This document shows, piece by piece, positions 1-10,446 of a DNA stretch of 64,000 nucleotides (position 1 is the stretch's first letter; each line of letters opens with the position of its first letter). This DNA is from Cyclaneusma minus. Its lineage: Eukaryota; Ascomycota; Leotiomycetes; Marthamycetales; Marthamycetaceae. The stretch covers positions 558,001 to 622,000 of the forward strand of contig JAKZHN010000019.1 in NCBI GenBank assembly GCA_037179335.1. The letters are read 5' to 3'. The translations under genes and the position numbers were made by a program. The notes under the pieces were generated by a model. That model saw only the letters and a program-made list of their open reading frames with translations. It did not search any database and was not told where the DNA came from.

Positions 1-173
1 TCGACGCGACAATTTCCAGCGCTTGAAGTTACTCCGTTACTTCTAAGGCACGGGTCTGGTGTTTGGGGGCGTTCTTTGAGCTGCTTTGCGGTGCTTCGGA
101 AGTGCTCTGAGCTGCTGCCATAGTGTTTGAGGCGTCCTTTGAGGAGGCATTCATGGTGCATTTCTTACTCTTA

Positions 174-270
174 ATGCGAATTTCTTTGAGGAAGGGTGGC
201 CATTTCTGAGGCATGCATGAAGCGGCGTTCATCATGCGAATGTCTTGGAGGAATAGTGGTGATTTCTACT
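174..270. repeat. Short direct repeat, two units 60 bp apart
   Basis: The word ATGCGAA followed by a T-rich stretch, GAGGAA and a GTGG/GTGATTTCT ending occurs at 174 and again at 234, giving two imperfect units of about 35 bp with a 60-bp offset. The copies differ by several substitutions. No coding explanation is apparent. Confidence 0.4.
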
Positions 271-477
271 GATAGTTGCGGCCGTGCTTCTGCGTGACAG
301 CTTCTCAGATAGGAATACAACCACGGTCTTCTTCTACAGGTCTTTTTTATAGGAATGACACATGTGAAGGTGACAAAAGAATGGCCCGAGCTGACAGAAA
401 TGTCTGCTACTTCACCATAGGCATTATGTTTGGTCTCGTTCTGAACGATAAGGTATGTTGTCCTCCCTGTCCCAACT

Positions 478-735
478 GACTATTGGGAATCTTCGAACGT
501 GCCGAGGATACAGAGAATTAGGTAGAAAAAAGTCTGAACCACTCCTCCAATAATTGGGAGTATTCCCAGTGATTATGAATATCCCCAAGAATTGGGAGTA
601 TCCTCGATTCCTCAAGGACTAGGACTATCCCAAATAATTGAGAATACTTCTAAGACAGGGATTGGGAATATCCTGAATGATTAGAAATATTGCAAAGAAT
701 TAAGTAATCCCGAATAACTGGGAACAAATGTCCAT
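478..735. repeat. Degenerate minisatellite, ATTGGGARTATYC-like unit
   Basis: About ten imperfect copies of a unit resembling ATTGGGAGTATTCC lie at roughly 20-25 bp spacing. Some are in the reverse sense or shortened, such as GATTATGAATATCCC. The same unit recurs in a cleaner 19-bp array at 17735-17855, so this is a dispersed family rather than chance local similarity. No open frame runs through it. Confidence 0.6.
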
Positions 736-3584
736 TCTGACCACTGTTACAAATTAAGCTCAGAAAGGGGGTTCAGACTTTCTTCACCCTACTGTAGCTT
801 ATGTGGGTACAGTAGTCAGTCACCTGATGCAGGCAAACACCTGCTCACCACCAGACAAGTGAAGCAGTATGACTTAGACGAGGGAAAAGCTTCACACCAT
901 GCCGCTCCATCATCGTCATAAGTTGGTTGACCAAAGACAGTCTGACCCTACCGACGCTGGCTCGTTCCTACCACGAACAACAAATCATGGGATGCATCCC
1001 AACACTTGCAGATGCAGCCACTGGCTTCAGAACCTCTAGGTCTAGGGCTGTGGAGGAAAATGAAGCACTGTACTGAGGGGTCTGACAAGCTTAAAGCCTT
1101 AAACTGACGGCTACACACGTCACTCAACATGCTTAGTTCTGCTCAATCTGGCCATTGAACCTTCAAAGCTATATCAGGCTCCATATACTGACAGATCTCA
1201 GCCTGTAATTCTTGATCTCCAGACTGGAGGCACTTTGACAAAACTCAAGCGATTATAAATGGTTTGTTATCTGCAACCAAAAGTTATATAATGGAGCAGT
1301 GAAGGAGCTTTCCATCACACCAGACTTCCCGAGACAAACACAAAAATCACAAACTTCAATCTAAGTTCATTACCCCACAAAACTTTGAGTTGAAAGGACA
1401 GAAAGTCTAACTGCCTGCACACGTGAGCAGCCCAGCTATGTGGCTGCCAAGTCGTTAAGGCTCCAACGAGACATGAAAGGGGCGTCATCAGAGTGGAGAG
1501 CGGAACGAATAGCTGGTTGGTGTGACGGAGGATTTTTGAAAGAACGAAGTATAAAATGATGAAGAGACGCAAAGCAGTAAGCGAAAGAAGCGCCGGGATC
1601 CCACCACCACAGATACTCAGAGTTGCGGGGAAATTCGACTATGCTGCTTAAGGACTTGGAAGGCTGTGCTAAGTTGGCGCCGTCTTCGGGAGTAGTCACA
1701 GCCCGTTGTGAGAGGTTGGGTTTCGAAAACTTGAGAGGCGGCGGGCCAGAACATATTGACGATTGTTTAGAGGGGCCAGTTGTGGGCAAGGTTGGCGAGG
1801 GTTGGGTGCCGGGAGAGTATTAAGTACTCGCCGAGTCGCTGACCGTGTTGATATCAGCCGATGGGCAGCCTAAACTTTGGACTTCGAAGATCTGAGATTG
1901 AAGCGCAAATTGAGTTTTCATCCGGTGGTCTTTTGCTGTTGTTTGGACCAGTCGTTTAGCGTCAGAGTCAGCGACTCAGCTTTGCCGACATTGGGGAAGT
2001 CGCTGCCATCAGACAGCACGATATGGGCTCGCGATCATGTCGGAGGCGAGCGAGTCTCAATTCGTCGGTGCTCCATCCTTTTGTTGGAGCGGCAGGCAGT
2101 CGTTGGGACATGGAGTGGTGGTGGGCGACGATGATGCCTGGCACGTCGGAAGTCAGAAATGGCTCAGATTGCTTGCTGAGTCATTGGCGGCAGTAAGATA
2201 GTGTGGGGTTCAGGAACACTTTCCTTCCGTGCACATTGAAGACCCCGAGAACAATCTGGGGCAGCTTTGTACAGGCATAATCCCACCGGGAGATCTCGAT
2301 ATGAAGCCTTTTCGGGAGAAAACGGCTTTATTTGATCCGCAATTTGGAAAGGTGTTTCTGTACCCCACACTATAGCGTCTATCTCGCTGGCCAGCCTAAC
2401 CTTGTCTCCTTGTGATGCTGAGGACTTCGAGGAGCTCAACTAGCTATTTAATCGGAATTATTCAATTGTCGAGAATACTGCTTTGATCACGACTGTGACC
2501 TGATGGCCAATAGTTACTTCCAGGCTGTATCATTGAGCCCTTGCAGGGCGACGATATCCACAAATAACTCATGCTCCATCAACTTGACTGCGCCATCGTG
2601 GTGTGCTGCAACTGTTTCTAAAGCGACTAATGCCAAGATACTACTCAACACCAGACGTACTCCGCCCTTCGATTCGACGGCCTGCGGGACCATGACTTGC
2701 ATACCAAAATATAAAACGGATGGGCCAAGATTATATTTGTATCGCATCACGAGCGATCTTGTAGCGACGGCCGGGGCCAATGGCGTCGAGGAAGTGCCTC
2801 GACACCTCGTCCATTATTTCTCGCCCAGCAACGCCATAGAATACACAGCACCAAGTCGTGTATGCTGACTGCAGCGCGACCAATCTGGGTGTCTCCTGTT
2901 CCGAGTCTGGGACTGCTCTTCCAATGACAAGGAAAAGGTTAATCGCACCCCTCCACGCTGTGGCTCGCGGAGATCAAACCCAAAGTCAGGGATCACGAAT
3001 AGCCGGGACGAATACAACTTGCGTAGTCGACGCTGCCACGCAAAGAATCGTCACCACGAGGCCCTTAATCATGGCGCCAAATAGCGGAGGTGGGGTCCTT
3101 GAACACTCAGCGGCCTGGCGTTCGCCAGCAGACCGCCCCCCGGTCGCTCCCCATATTATCCTGGGAACAGGCTATCCCAAGCAGGTAAGGCCTCAACCGC
3201 TTGGCCCTGTAGGACTCCACAGCAAAAGTCTTAAGACGGCGCCCACCTCCATCTGCAGAGGCCTGTAAGTGATCTCAGTTCTCGAGCCGTTGCCGTATCT
3301 ATTCTCTTTGCTCAACTGAGATTCCGACCTCTCGCTGTCCGCCTTTCCCCTATTTCTCCTCTCCGCTTCAGCATCCATCACCAGCCAGCCCGTACAAGTA
3401 CCACAGGACAGCTACTTTACTCGCAAGCGTCGGAAAGAGTGCCGTAAGCGTGTCTACAGTCCACTTCCAATACCAACCTCCAAGTTCCTGTTACTTTGCG
3501 TCGGATGCAGAAGGGGAAGAAGCCGAAGCAAGTCCACCGAGGACGGTAAGACAGCATAACCAGCACCACCGAAGAACCGCCAGC

Positions 3585-6531
3585 ATGCCGGGAATTCTGC
3601 CCATGAAAGTCATAAAGGTCGGATCGAGTGCACAGAGTCGCATCGCCCAAGCCTGTGACCGGTGCAGGAGCAAGAAAATCCGCTGCGATGGCATCCGGCC
3701 CTGCTGTTCGCAATGCGCCAATGTCGGTTTCGAGTGCAAGACGAGCGACAAGCTCAGCCGGAGAGCTTTTCCCAGAGGCTACACCGAATCGCTGGAGGAA
3801 CGAGTGCGGTCTTTGGAAGCAGAGGTCCGCGATTTGAAGAATCTATTGGACGAGAAGGATGAGAAGATAGATATGCTGTCGAAAATGCATTCCAATCGCC
3901 GCCCATCGATACGATCTTCTGTGAGCCCAGCAGCCGAGATGCGGAAGATTTCTCTGTCGCCCTCGAGAGAAGATATGTTCCGAGTACAGGCTTCGCCGCT
4001 CTTGCTTGATGCCGAGAAGTGCGATTCGTATTTCATGGGTGCTTCCAGTGGGAGAGCTTTTATTGGTGAGCCCATTTCGGATTCGAGTAGAGGCTTGACT
4101 TCGTGCTGATACATGTCAAGATGCCTTCAAGCGCAAGATCCAGGAGAGTGGGAAATCATCATCTGCTCTGAACACCGATACTTTCTTGAACTTGCAAAAC
4201 TTCAACATACCCTCGCCATCTTGCTCATCGACCAGTACGATCCCACCACGGCTCTTCTCAGACAGATGTGTCAACGTGTTTTTCCAAGAATGGGCGCCCC
4301 TCTTTCCCGTCTTGCACCGACCGACCTTCCTCCACCAGTACGAACAGTACGTCTCGAAGCCAGAAGTGATGAGCGACAACCATCAGCTTGCTCAGCTGCA
4401 TCTTGTGTTTGCGATTGCAGGCTTGTCGAGCAGTCATCAAGATCATGAGAGCATTGCTTTGTGCGAACGCCAATGGATTCTCTCTTTGGATGCTATCATA
4501 ATGGACAATAAGCTTGCGACTCTCCAGTGCCTCGTTCTAGCCATCTTATACTGCACGGTGAAAGCAGACTACAAAAAGTTGCAACACTATAAAGCCATTG
4601 CCGTTGGGCTTTCCCACCGACTCGGATTACACCAAAGCCAAAAGCGATTCTCATTTGGTGCTTTGACTATCGAGACACGCAAAAAGGTTTTCTGGACCCT
4701 GTACACCATTGACTGGTAAGCTGAGAGCTGCGCCCTTTCGCCTCGTCCTTGTATCTTCGCTGACACAAGTACAGCTTCTCCGCTGCTAGTTTAGGCCTGC
4801 CGAAGCTGCTTAAAGAGACCGACATTCATACCGAATATCCAATGGATGTCGATGACGAATACGTTACAGAGAAGGGTTTCCAGCCCACACTTCCCGGCGA
4901 GTTCACCAGGATCTCAAGCGCACTGGCACTCTTCCGCGGCTCGCGAGTTCTATCCAAAGTCCTCGATGAAAACTATCCATCCGCTACTTCGCATGACTTG
5001 TCACTTCAGTCGATCGCTGGCCTAGATTCGGATCTTAGCGAATGGTACGAGAATTTGCCCTCGCGTATGAGACTCACATTTGCGCAGGATAAGCCTTCAA
5101 CAGATGTGACGGGCAACCGCTCGTCATTCTTGGTAAGCTCGTTACCCCTATATAGCTCGTTGTACATGAAAACTAACAGCCGTTCAGACTCTGATGTACT
5201 ATTATGTTCGCACCCTGATCCATAGACCTGCCGTCGGATCAAGCCTGGGCGCCAAGGCATCATCATCCTTGATTTCACTGGCAGACTCTAGCAAACACAT
5301 CATCCAGATCGTCCAGCTGCTCGAAGAAAGGAGCATGTCATTCTCCTTCTGTCTCAACCGCAACGAAATAGTTGCTCTCTGCGGCCTAAGTATTTTATAC
5401 CACGGCCTCGACCTCAAGGAAGAAGGCAGGCTTATGAAAGACTGCCAGCGTCTAGTAGGCGATGTCATGATCCTCCTGGAAGAAGTAAAAGCACCCGTAG
5501 CATCCGACTTCTCCAGACTCGCCGCCTCAGTCACCAAACTCAGGACACCGCCACGATTAGCACGTCAACAAAGTGACGAAGTCCGGTCAGCGCCAGCGGG
5601 TAGTGCTCGGCCGACTCCATCGCCATCGCAGAGTAATAAAGCAGCTCCGTCCAGGGGGTCCAGATACTCATTCAGCACCGGCTGCCCCGATTCCGAACTC
5701 CTCCACATGCAAGAAAAGCTCCGCCGCGCCACCCTTCCAACCCAAGGCCTCAGCATCCCCTCAAACCAAAGCAGCAGCTCCCTCGACTCGCCCTCTTCTC
5801 ACCCATCTGCCCACCGAGCATCAGTGCCAGCACTTCACATGATGGCCAAGCCCCCCATGCCCAGTCCCATGAATACCACTCGGCGAAAGCCCAATCTTGA
5901 TTACCTATCTTTCAACAATACGCCCGCACAATCGCAGCCCGCATCTCCACGCATGAAAAATAATATGCCTCACCAACCTCACCAACCTCACCAACCCACG
6001 GGCACGGCAGCAAAGCACTCCTCCGTCTCACAGTCAGAATGGGATTCCATAATCGTCGCCCTGGACGGCGGCCAACCCAGCATCTACGACGCCCTATACT
6101 CCTCCGCTCCACCCATAACCTCCACATCCTCTTCACCGCCTGGCGTGCACGACGTGCATCTTGAAAGTCACATAGATTCTCACTCTCACAAGAAAAACGC
6201 CTACGACGACTGGTCCTCAGCAGCCGAATCCTGGGATATTACGGCACTGAATATGCTACACAGTCTCCCGGGAAATGATGGATTGTCATATGGCGCTATG
6301 CCGGTTGCGCACACGGCGAGGAGTGTGTTTAGCGAGGAGAGTTTGAGTAGTGGTGGCACAGGTAGTGAGGATTTTACGACGGGGAGTGAGATGGGGAGGA
6401 GTAGTATTTCTGAGGGTTTTTGGGGAAAGGGAGGTGGAAATTCGGCACGGATGGCCAGTGCTGCTGGGGCGAACGCAGATGATGCGGAATCGTTCATCTT
6501 GGGTGCGCTGAATGGGAATTTTGCGTTGTAG
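3585..6531 (+). CDS. facB: FacB/Cat8-type Zn2Cys6 transcriptional activator
   Basis: Activator of acetate and C2-carbon utilisation genes (acetyl-CoA synthase, glyoxylate cycle, gluconeogenesis) acting in the nucleus; the role is known for FacB/Cat8 and inferred here. Exons 3585-4065, 4121-4715, 4775-5132 and 5188-6531 join in frame to 925 residues (A. nidulans FacB is of similar size). The zinc cluster is at residues 24-51 (CDRCRSKKIRC...), followed by the family's RAFPRGYTESLEERVR linker and a heptad-like coiled coil. The fungal transcription-factor middle domain spans exons 2-4. The C-terminal third is Ser/Pro-rich with an HQP triplet repeat at about 5970-5996 and acidic patches. I chose ATG 3585 because MPGILPMKV is the family's usual N-terminus. 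All three introns are 55-59 nt. The acceptor of intron 1 follows a TGCTGAT branch site. Confidence 0.93.
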
Positions 6532-7475
6532 GCTGAACGTCTCGACGCGTTTTGGATTCCGTGGGGGAATTCTGGGATTCTATGGACTTGAACTTACAGG
6601 GCTAGGAAGGGCTCGGTGCCATGGGTGGTTTTTTTGGGTTTTGTTTTTGTTGCTTTTCCCTTCTCTGCGAAGTGGATTTATCGGGATCTGGGGACGGGGC
6701 CTAGAGGTGGGTGGACCTAGACTCCTCGAGGCCTTTCTATTCTATTCTGTTTCCTGTTGGTGGGAAGAGGAAGAGGTGGGGTGATACCAGGAAGAGGTTT
6801 GGTTGTTGTCTCGACGGGATTTTGTCTGCTCACTACTGTGGATTTGCTTCTCTTGCTTTGTTGATACGAAGATGGTGCAGGGCACCGAGCATGACGAGAT
6901 ACCTTACGTTTATTGATGGAAAATGACATGTTGATATGGGAAAAAGTCGATAAGGGATTTTAATTTTCATGATTTTTTCTTCCGTCCTATTGCCAGCTCA
7001 GTTAGTTGCAGGGAGGAGGGAAACCGAATGGCTTGGAAACCCTTTACGTTCTTTTCTTGTTAGCGCCATAGTACTCACTGGAGTGGCGACTGACAAGTAG
7101 TCTAATGAATCGTTTTGAAAGAAGGCTTGTGATCGTGATGCTGAGTGTTCATGAATGATGAGCCCCTTTTCCGATAAAAGCACTACTAAAGTATTTGTTG
7201 CTTGTCCGTTTTTGATCAACACCATGCGTTATCACTTGAGTACCGGTCCACTGGAGTAATGAGTTCACATGGAAGAGTAAGACGCATGATGATGAATTGA
7301 TGGTAGGCAGGTAGTTGGGTAGTCTGTAGGGAACTGTGTTGTTCTAAACTGGTAGGATAAAGAAGCATTTCAAGGACTATGGCTAGCCAAAAATCTAAAA
7401 GTCTACTATAATTTGCAAAATTTCGAGCTCGCCAGAGCTGTTGGTGTTATGCAAAAAAGCAAAAGAGGAATTTTA
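6532..7475. other. Intergenic: facB 3' region and tRNA flank
   Basis: T-rich and G-rich stretches follow the facB stop codon, fitting a 3' untranslated region. No supported gene lies between this stop and the tRNA on the minus strand. Confidence 0.5.
7461..7464 (-). terminator. RNA polymerase III terminator for the tRNA
   Basis: On the minus strand a run of four T residues lies 11 nt beyond the tRNA discriminator base. This is the minimal Pol III stop signal and supports the tRNA orientation. Confidence 0.6.
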
Positions 7476-7564
7476 TAGTTGTACTGAGGATCGAACTCAG
7501 AACCTTCTCGGAACATTGCTCACAGGCTGTGAACGAGAAATCATAACCATTAGACCATACAACT
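7476..7564 (-). tRNA. tRNA-Val (CAC) with a 16-nt intron
   Basis: An 89-nt minus-strand sequence folds as a complete cloverleaf. It has a 7-bp acceptor (AGTTGTA with TACAACT), the B-box TTCGATC in a 5-bp CTGAG/CTCAG T-stem, a TCTCG/CGAGA anticodon stem and discriminator A. The anticodon loop is interrupted after position 37 by a 16-nt intron (7512-7527), leaving exactly 73 nt when removed. CACA of the anticodon loop pairs with TGTG in the intron, as in bulge-helix-bulge substrates of the tRNA endonuclease. Anticodon CAC specifies valine. The A1:T72 pair is unusual for tRNA-Val, so the isotype is less certain than the tRNA itself. Confidence 0.85.
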
Positions 7565-8958
7565 GGATGATTTAATGTGAGGAAATGCACAAACAAAATT
7601 TTAGCGTCCCAGCTTCTTCATCCAGGCTTCGGAAAACACACTATGAACATTGGGTGACAGAGTGAGAGAAGAGCGACAAGAGCGACAGGAGCGACAAGAG
7701 CGTTGTGTTTGACTTTGAGGCTGAAACTCTGAAACTAGAAGTGCAGCATTTCGAAGTTCTAGAAAGGCCTGGACGAGGCTGATGGATCACGCGCTGGCAG
7801 GGCGCCGGAGGTGGCGGGTGAGTTTGCGAGAATATTGGGTCAATTTCAACAAGCTTGCCGCGTCCCGGTGTGGAGGGACTTGTTTCTGGAAGACAGTAGG
7901 GGAGAAGCAGCACATATGTATTCCAATCACAAGTGTTTGCTTCACGAGGCGACAAACTTGTCATTTGAGTTTCTGGAATCATGGCACAGCCACAAGATCA
8001 GCATGCGCCACGCAGGCAAACGCCACAGCGATCTGCGGAAGTTTAGACGAATAGCGAATAGCCGAATGGCATTGGGTTTGTGTTTAAGGTTCTCGGCATT
8101 GTGAGAGTACAAGTCAGAAGGATGATCTTGGCCGGAGTTTCGGGAAGCTGGAGGTTCCACGGCCGTGGCTTCGAGCTTTTTTCAACGTTGTGACGATGGC
8201 TTTCCCGGATGACGTATCGGAGAGGTGGCTCGAGCTCCAGTCTCTGGACAAAGGCACAGTTGCCCGGTGACGAGTGCACCTTGATGCTTGCATGCTGTGG
8301 CGCAGGATGGCGGCTAGAAAGATGGCGCTACAAGGCGACGCCTCTTTAAATTTGGCAACTTTAAGATTGCCGGCAAGTTTCATGCTTTGCAGTGTTACGT
8401 TAACAGGTGCTCTTTGGGGAGCGAGGCGCGAGGCGAGAGAGATGTTGCTTGTTCTTGACGGAACATTGAGGCATTCAAGCAATTGAGTGCTGACGATCGC
8501 TAGCAGTTGAATTTCGGGTCTGATTGCCGGAAGATCAAGATGAAGAAGCTGCTTATCAGCCTGATCAAGACATAGAGGTGCTGCAGAGAGGTGCTGCAGA
8601 GAGGTGCTTGAAAGTTGGAAGAGTAAAGAAAGTACACTAGTAGGTATCATTGCAAAAGTGATTTTTAAGGTAGAAGGCGTTCCCCGAGCATGGGCGTCAT
8701 CTGGCGGGCAAGCAAGCTGGTGCGGCAACATGACGTCTCTTAGGACTGCAAGAATTTGGCCTTGGCAGCCGGGAAAGCGCCCATGCACCAGGAGCCTACC
8801 TTACTTAAGGTCAACGCCCGCTCCAGCGTCTCTCTCCCGCCTCCTTCTCCCCACTCAAAACACTGCAAAAGTATTCTCAAGAGACCTTTTGATTCTCTCT
8901 CTTCACCACCAGACATCTCCCTCACCCACTTCAACACCGACAAGTAAACAGCTTCATC
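7565..8958. other. Long upstream region of the Pmp3 gene
   Basis: A GCGACAAGA-type short repeat lies at about 7669-7700. The bases just before 8959 are pyrimidine-rich with CACCACC and CATCATC words, typical of a fungal 5' leader. A 224-codon minus-strand open frame at 8114-8788 has no recognisable family and overlaps other frames, so I do not call it. A long promoter or leader is usual for Pmp3-type stress genes. Confidence 0.4.
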
Positions 8959-9239
8959 ATGCCTTTCACCGCCAGGTATGCTTCTCCCCCACTTTAGCAG
9001 TTCTTCAATTTACTGACCGCCTCGTAGCGACGTTTGCAAGATCCTCCTTGCCATCCTCCTTCCTCCTCTTGGTGTCTTCCTTGAGCGTGGATGCGGTGCC
9101 GACTTGCTCATCAACATCCTGTTGACCATTCTCGGATAGTACGTTCCATTCCTTTCTGTCTGCCAGACTGCTCCATACTGACCTCTCCCCTAGCATTCCC
9201 GGAATCATCCACGCACTCTATGTTATATTCAAATACTAG
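8959..9239 (+). CDS. pmp3: Plasma membrane proteolipid 3 (Pmp3/UPF0057)
   Basis: A small hydrophobic plasma-membrane protein that affects membrane potential and salt or cation tolerance (known for yeast PMP3; inferred here). Exons 8959-8975, 9028-9138 and 9194-9239 join to 57 residues, the normal family size. The product starts MPFTASDVCKILLAI, continues LLPPLGVFLERGC, and ends GIIHALYVIFKY. Two transmembrane helices are evident: residues about 9-25 with the family PPLGV motif, and about 32-54. Donors GTATGC and GTACGT and acceptors ending TAG are present. The first exon is only 17 nt and carries the ATG, so the gene is easily missed. It stands alone, with the tRNA gene upstream and the DUF2235 gene converging from the right. 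Confidence 0.93.
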
Positions 9240-10446
9240 GCTGGGGTGTCTCTCAAAATCCCCACCGCCTCTCAATGACCGCGATACCCGCCATGATTCC
9301 TGACGAAGTCCGTTCTCACCTTCGTCGCCAACACCTCCTCTCTCGTACCACCTCGGATCGCGCAATCTCAACAACCGTCTTGGCTTCGGAGTCACGCAAC
9401 GCTTTTACCTGAGACAAGCAAGCTGCATTCGTCCGGCACAGCTCTTGGCAGATGATACACCTATGGCTTGGGAACTCGTACAGCTCAACAAGTCGTAAGC
9501 CCGCTATCTCACGCATAATGCACCAATGTTCTTGGCGACAACCGACATTCTATGTCTGCAATCGCTTAGCAACGACAAAAATGGCCTTTGCTGCCTGAGG
9601 CCGCCCATGACTCTGCATATACGAACTGCGTCGCACTCCGGCCCTTCCGAACTCCAAGACATTTGCGCTCTCGACCCGGGTGTTGGACATCGATCCTCTC
9701 TCCTTTCATTGTAATCTTTGCTTTTTCGCGCGTTACTGGTCCTTGCGAGGCATTGTCTACGGACCTGCCGTCTTTCTGCTTTCCAAAGGGTACTTCTTCG
9801 ACAGACGGGGCTGGATAATATCTGGTTCGGGCTGTTGGCTGGCGCAGGCAGCGATTCGGTATGCACGCATGCATGATGGAATGATACCGGGGGTTAGTTG
9901 GCAGAAATAATAATACGAGTGGCCTCGACTTGTGTGTGTCTCTTCCTCGTATTTGTGTGAAATGTTGTGTTGACTTGCCTACCCTTGTTGGGAATGATCG
10001 CAATGGGTCCGAAAAATTCCCTCAAACAATTAGGCAGTCACCAATCCCGTGTTACTAGGAGGGACATCAACTCGCTATTTGGGTATTTGTTGCTAATGAG
10101 AGAATATTGGGTCAGGACGAGGCTTTGTGTCAGGAGTCGGGGTCCTAGGTATCGCAAGAGGGTGCTTCTCCGACTCTTTGCTTTCTTCATAACCTCTTTA
10201 CCTTGAACAGTAAGTACTTTCAGTGGATAAATTGCCTGGGTCTATCACAGCTTTTATGCATTTGGCCCAAAGCACAGGTAACGACCAGCAATTCTTCGAC
10301 ATTCTTGTGGTACGGAGAACACGGTTAAATATCAGGTAAGAAACACTCATCCTCGATTCCTCCTATTCAAAGAGACGATGATTCACGAAAACAGGAAGAT
10401 ATGGCCGGTAGCCTACTCAGCAAGGACTCACGGGCCCGCCACATCT
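9240..10446. other. Intergenic between pmp3 and the DUF2235 gene
   Basis: This is convergent 3' sequence of two genes. Short open frames on the plus strand (9526-9714, 9680-9910, 9967-10206) match nothing I know and have no consistent splice links. I see no further feature. Confidence 0.4.

Larger units (their letters stand above)
1..3584. other. Gene-poor leading segment
   Basis: No reading frame here matches a family I recognise, and the longer open frames (for example 2503-2868 plus and 2514-2780 minus) overlap one another on both strands without splice or start context favouring one. The segment holds a short repeated motif near 174-270 and a degenerate minisatellite near 478-735, listed separately. 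The last few hundred bases are rich in C and T (for example 3300-3380), as expected for the promoter and 5' leader of the transcription factor that starts at 3585. Confidence 0.5.

Noticed and set aside
2503..2868. Overlapping plus and minus frames (2503-2868, 2514-2780) in the gene-poor left end
   Set aside because: Both strands are open over the same bases and neither has splice partners or motifs; one may be a gene relic but cannot be chosen.
5970..5996. Nine-base tandem repeat CCTCACCAA in facB and a similar CCGCCTCAG repeat at 19992-20035
   Set aside because: They code for ordinary His-Gln-Pro and Pro-Gln repeats in disordered regions; not independent elements.
8114..8788. 224-codon open frame, minus strand, upstream of pmp3
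   Set aside because: No recognisable motif, overlaps several frames on both strands, and lies where a long promoter is expected.
9680..9910. Plus-strand frame after pmp3 with a hydrophobic start
   Set aside because: Starts inside presumed 3' sequence, has no family resemblance and no linked exon.
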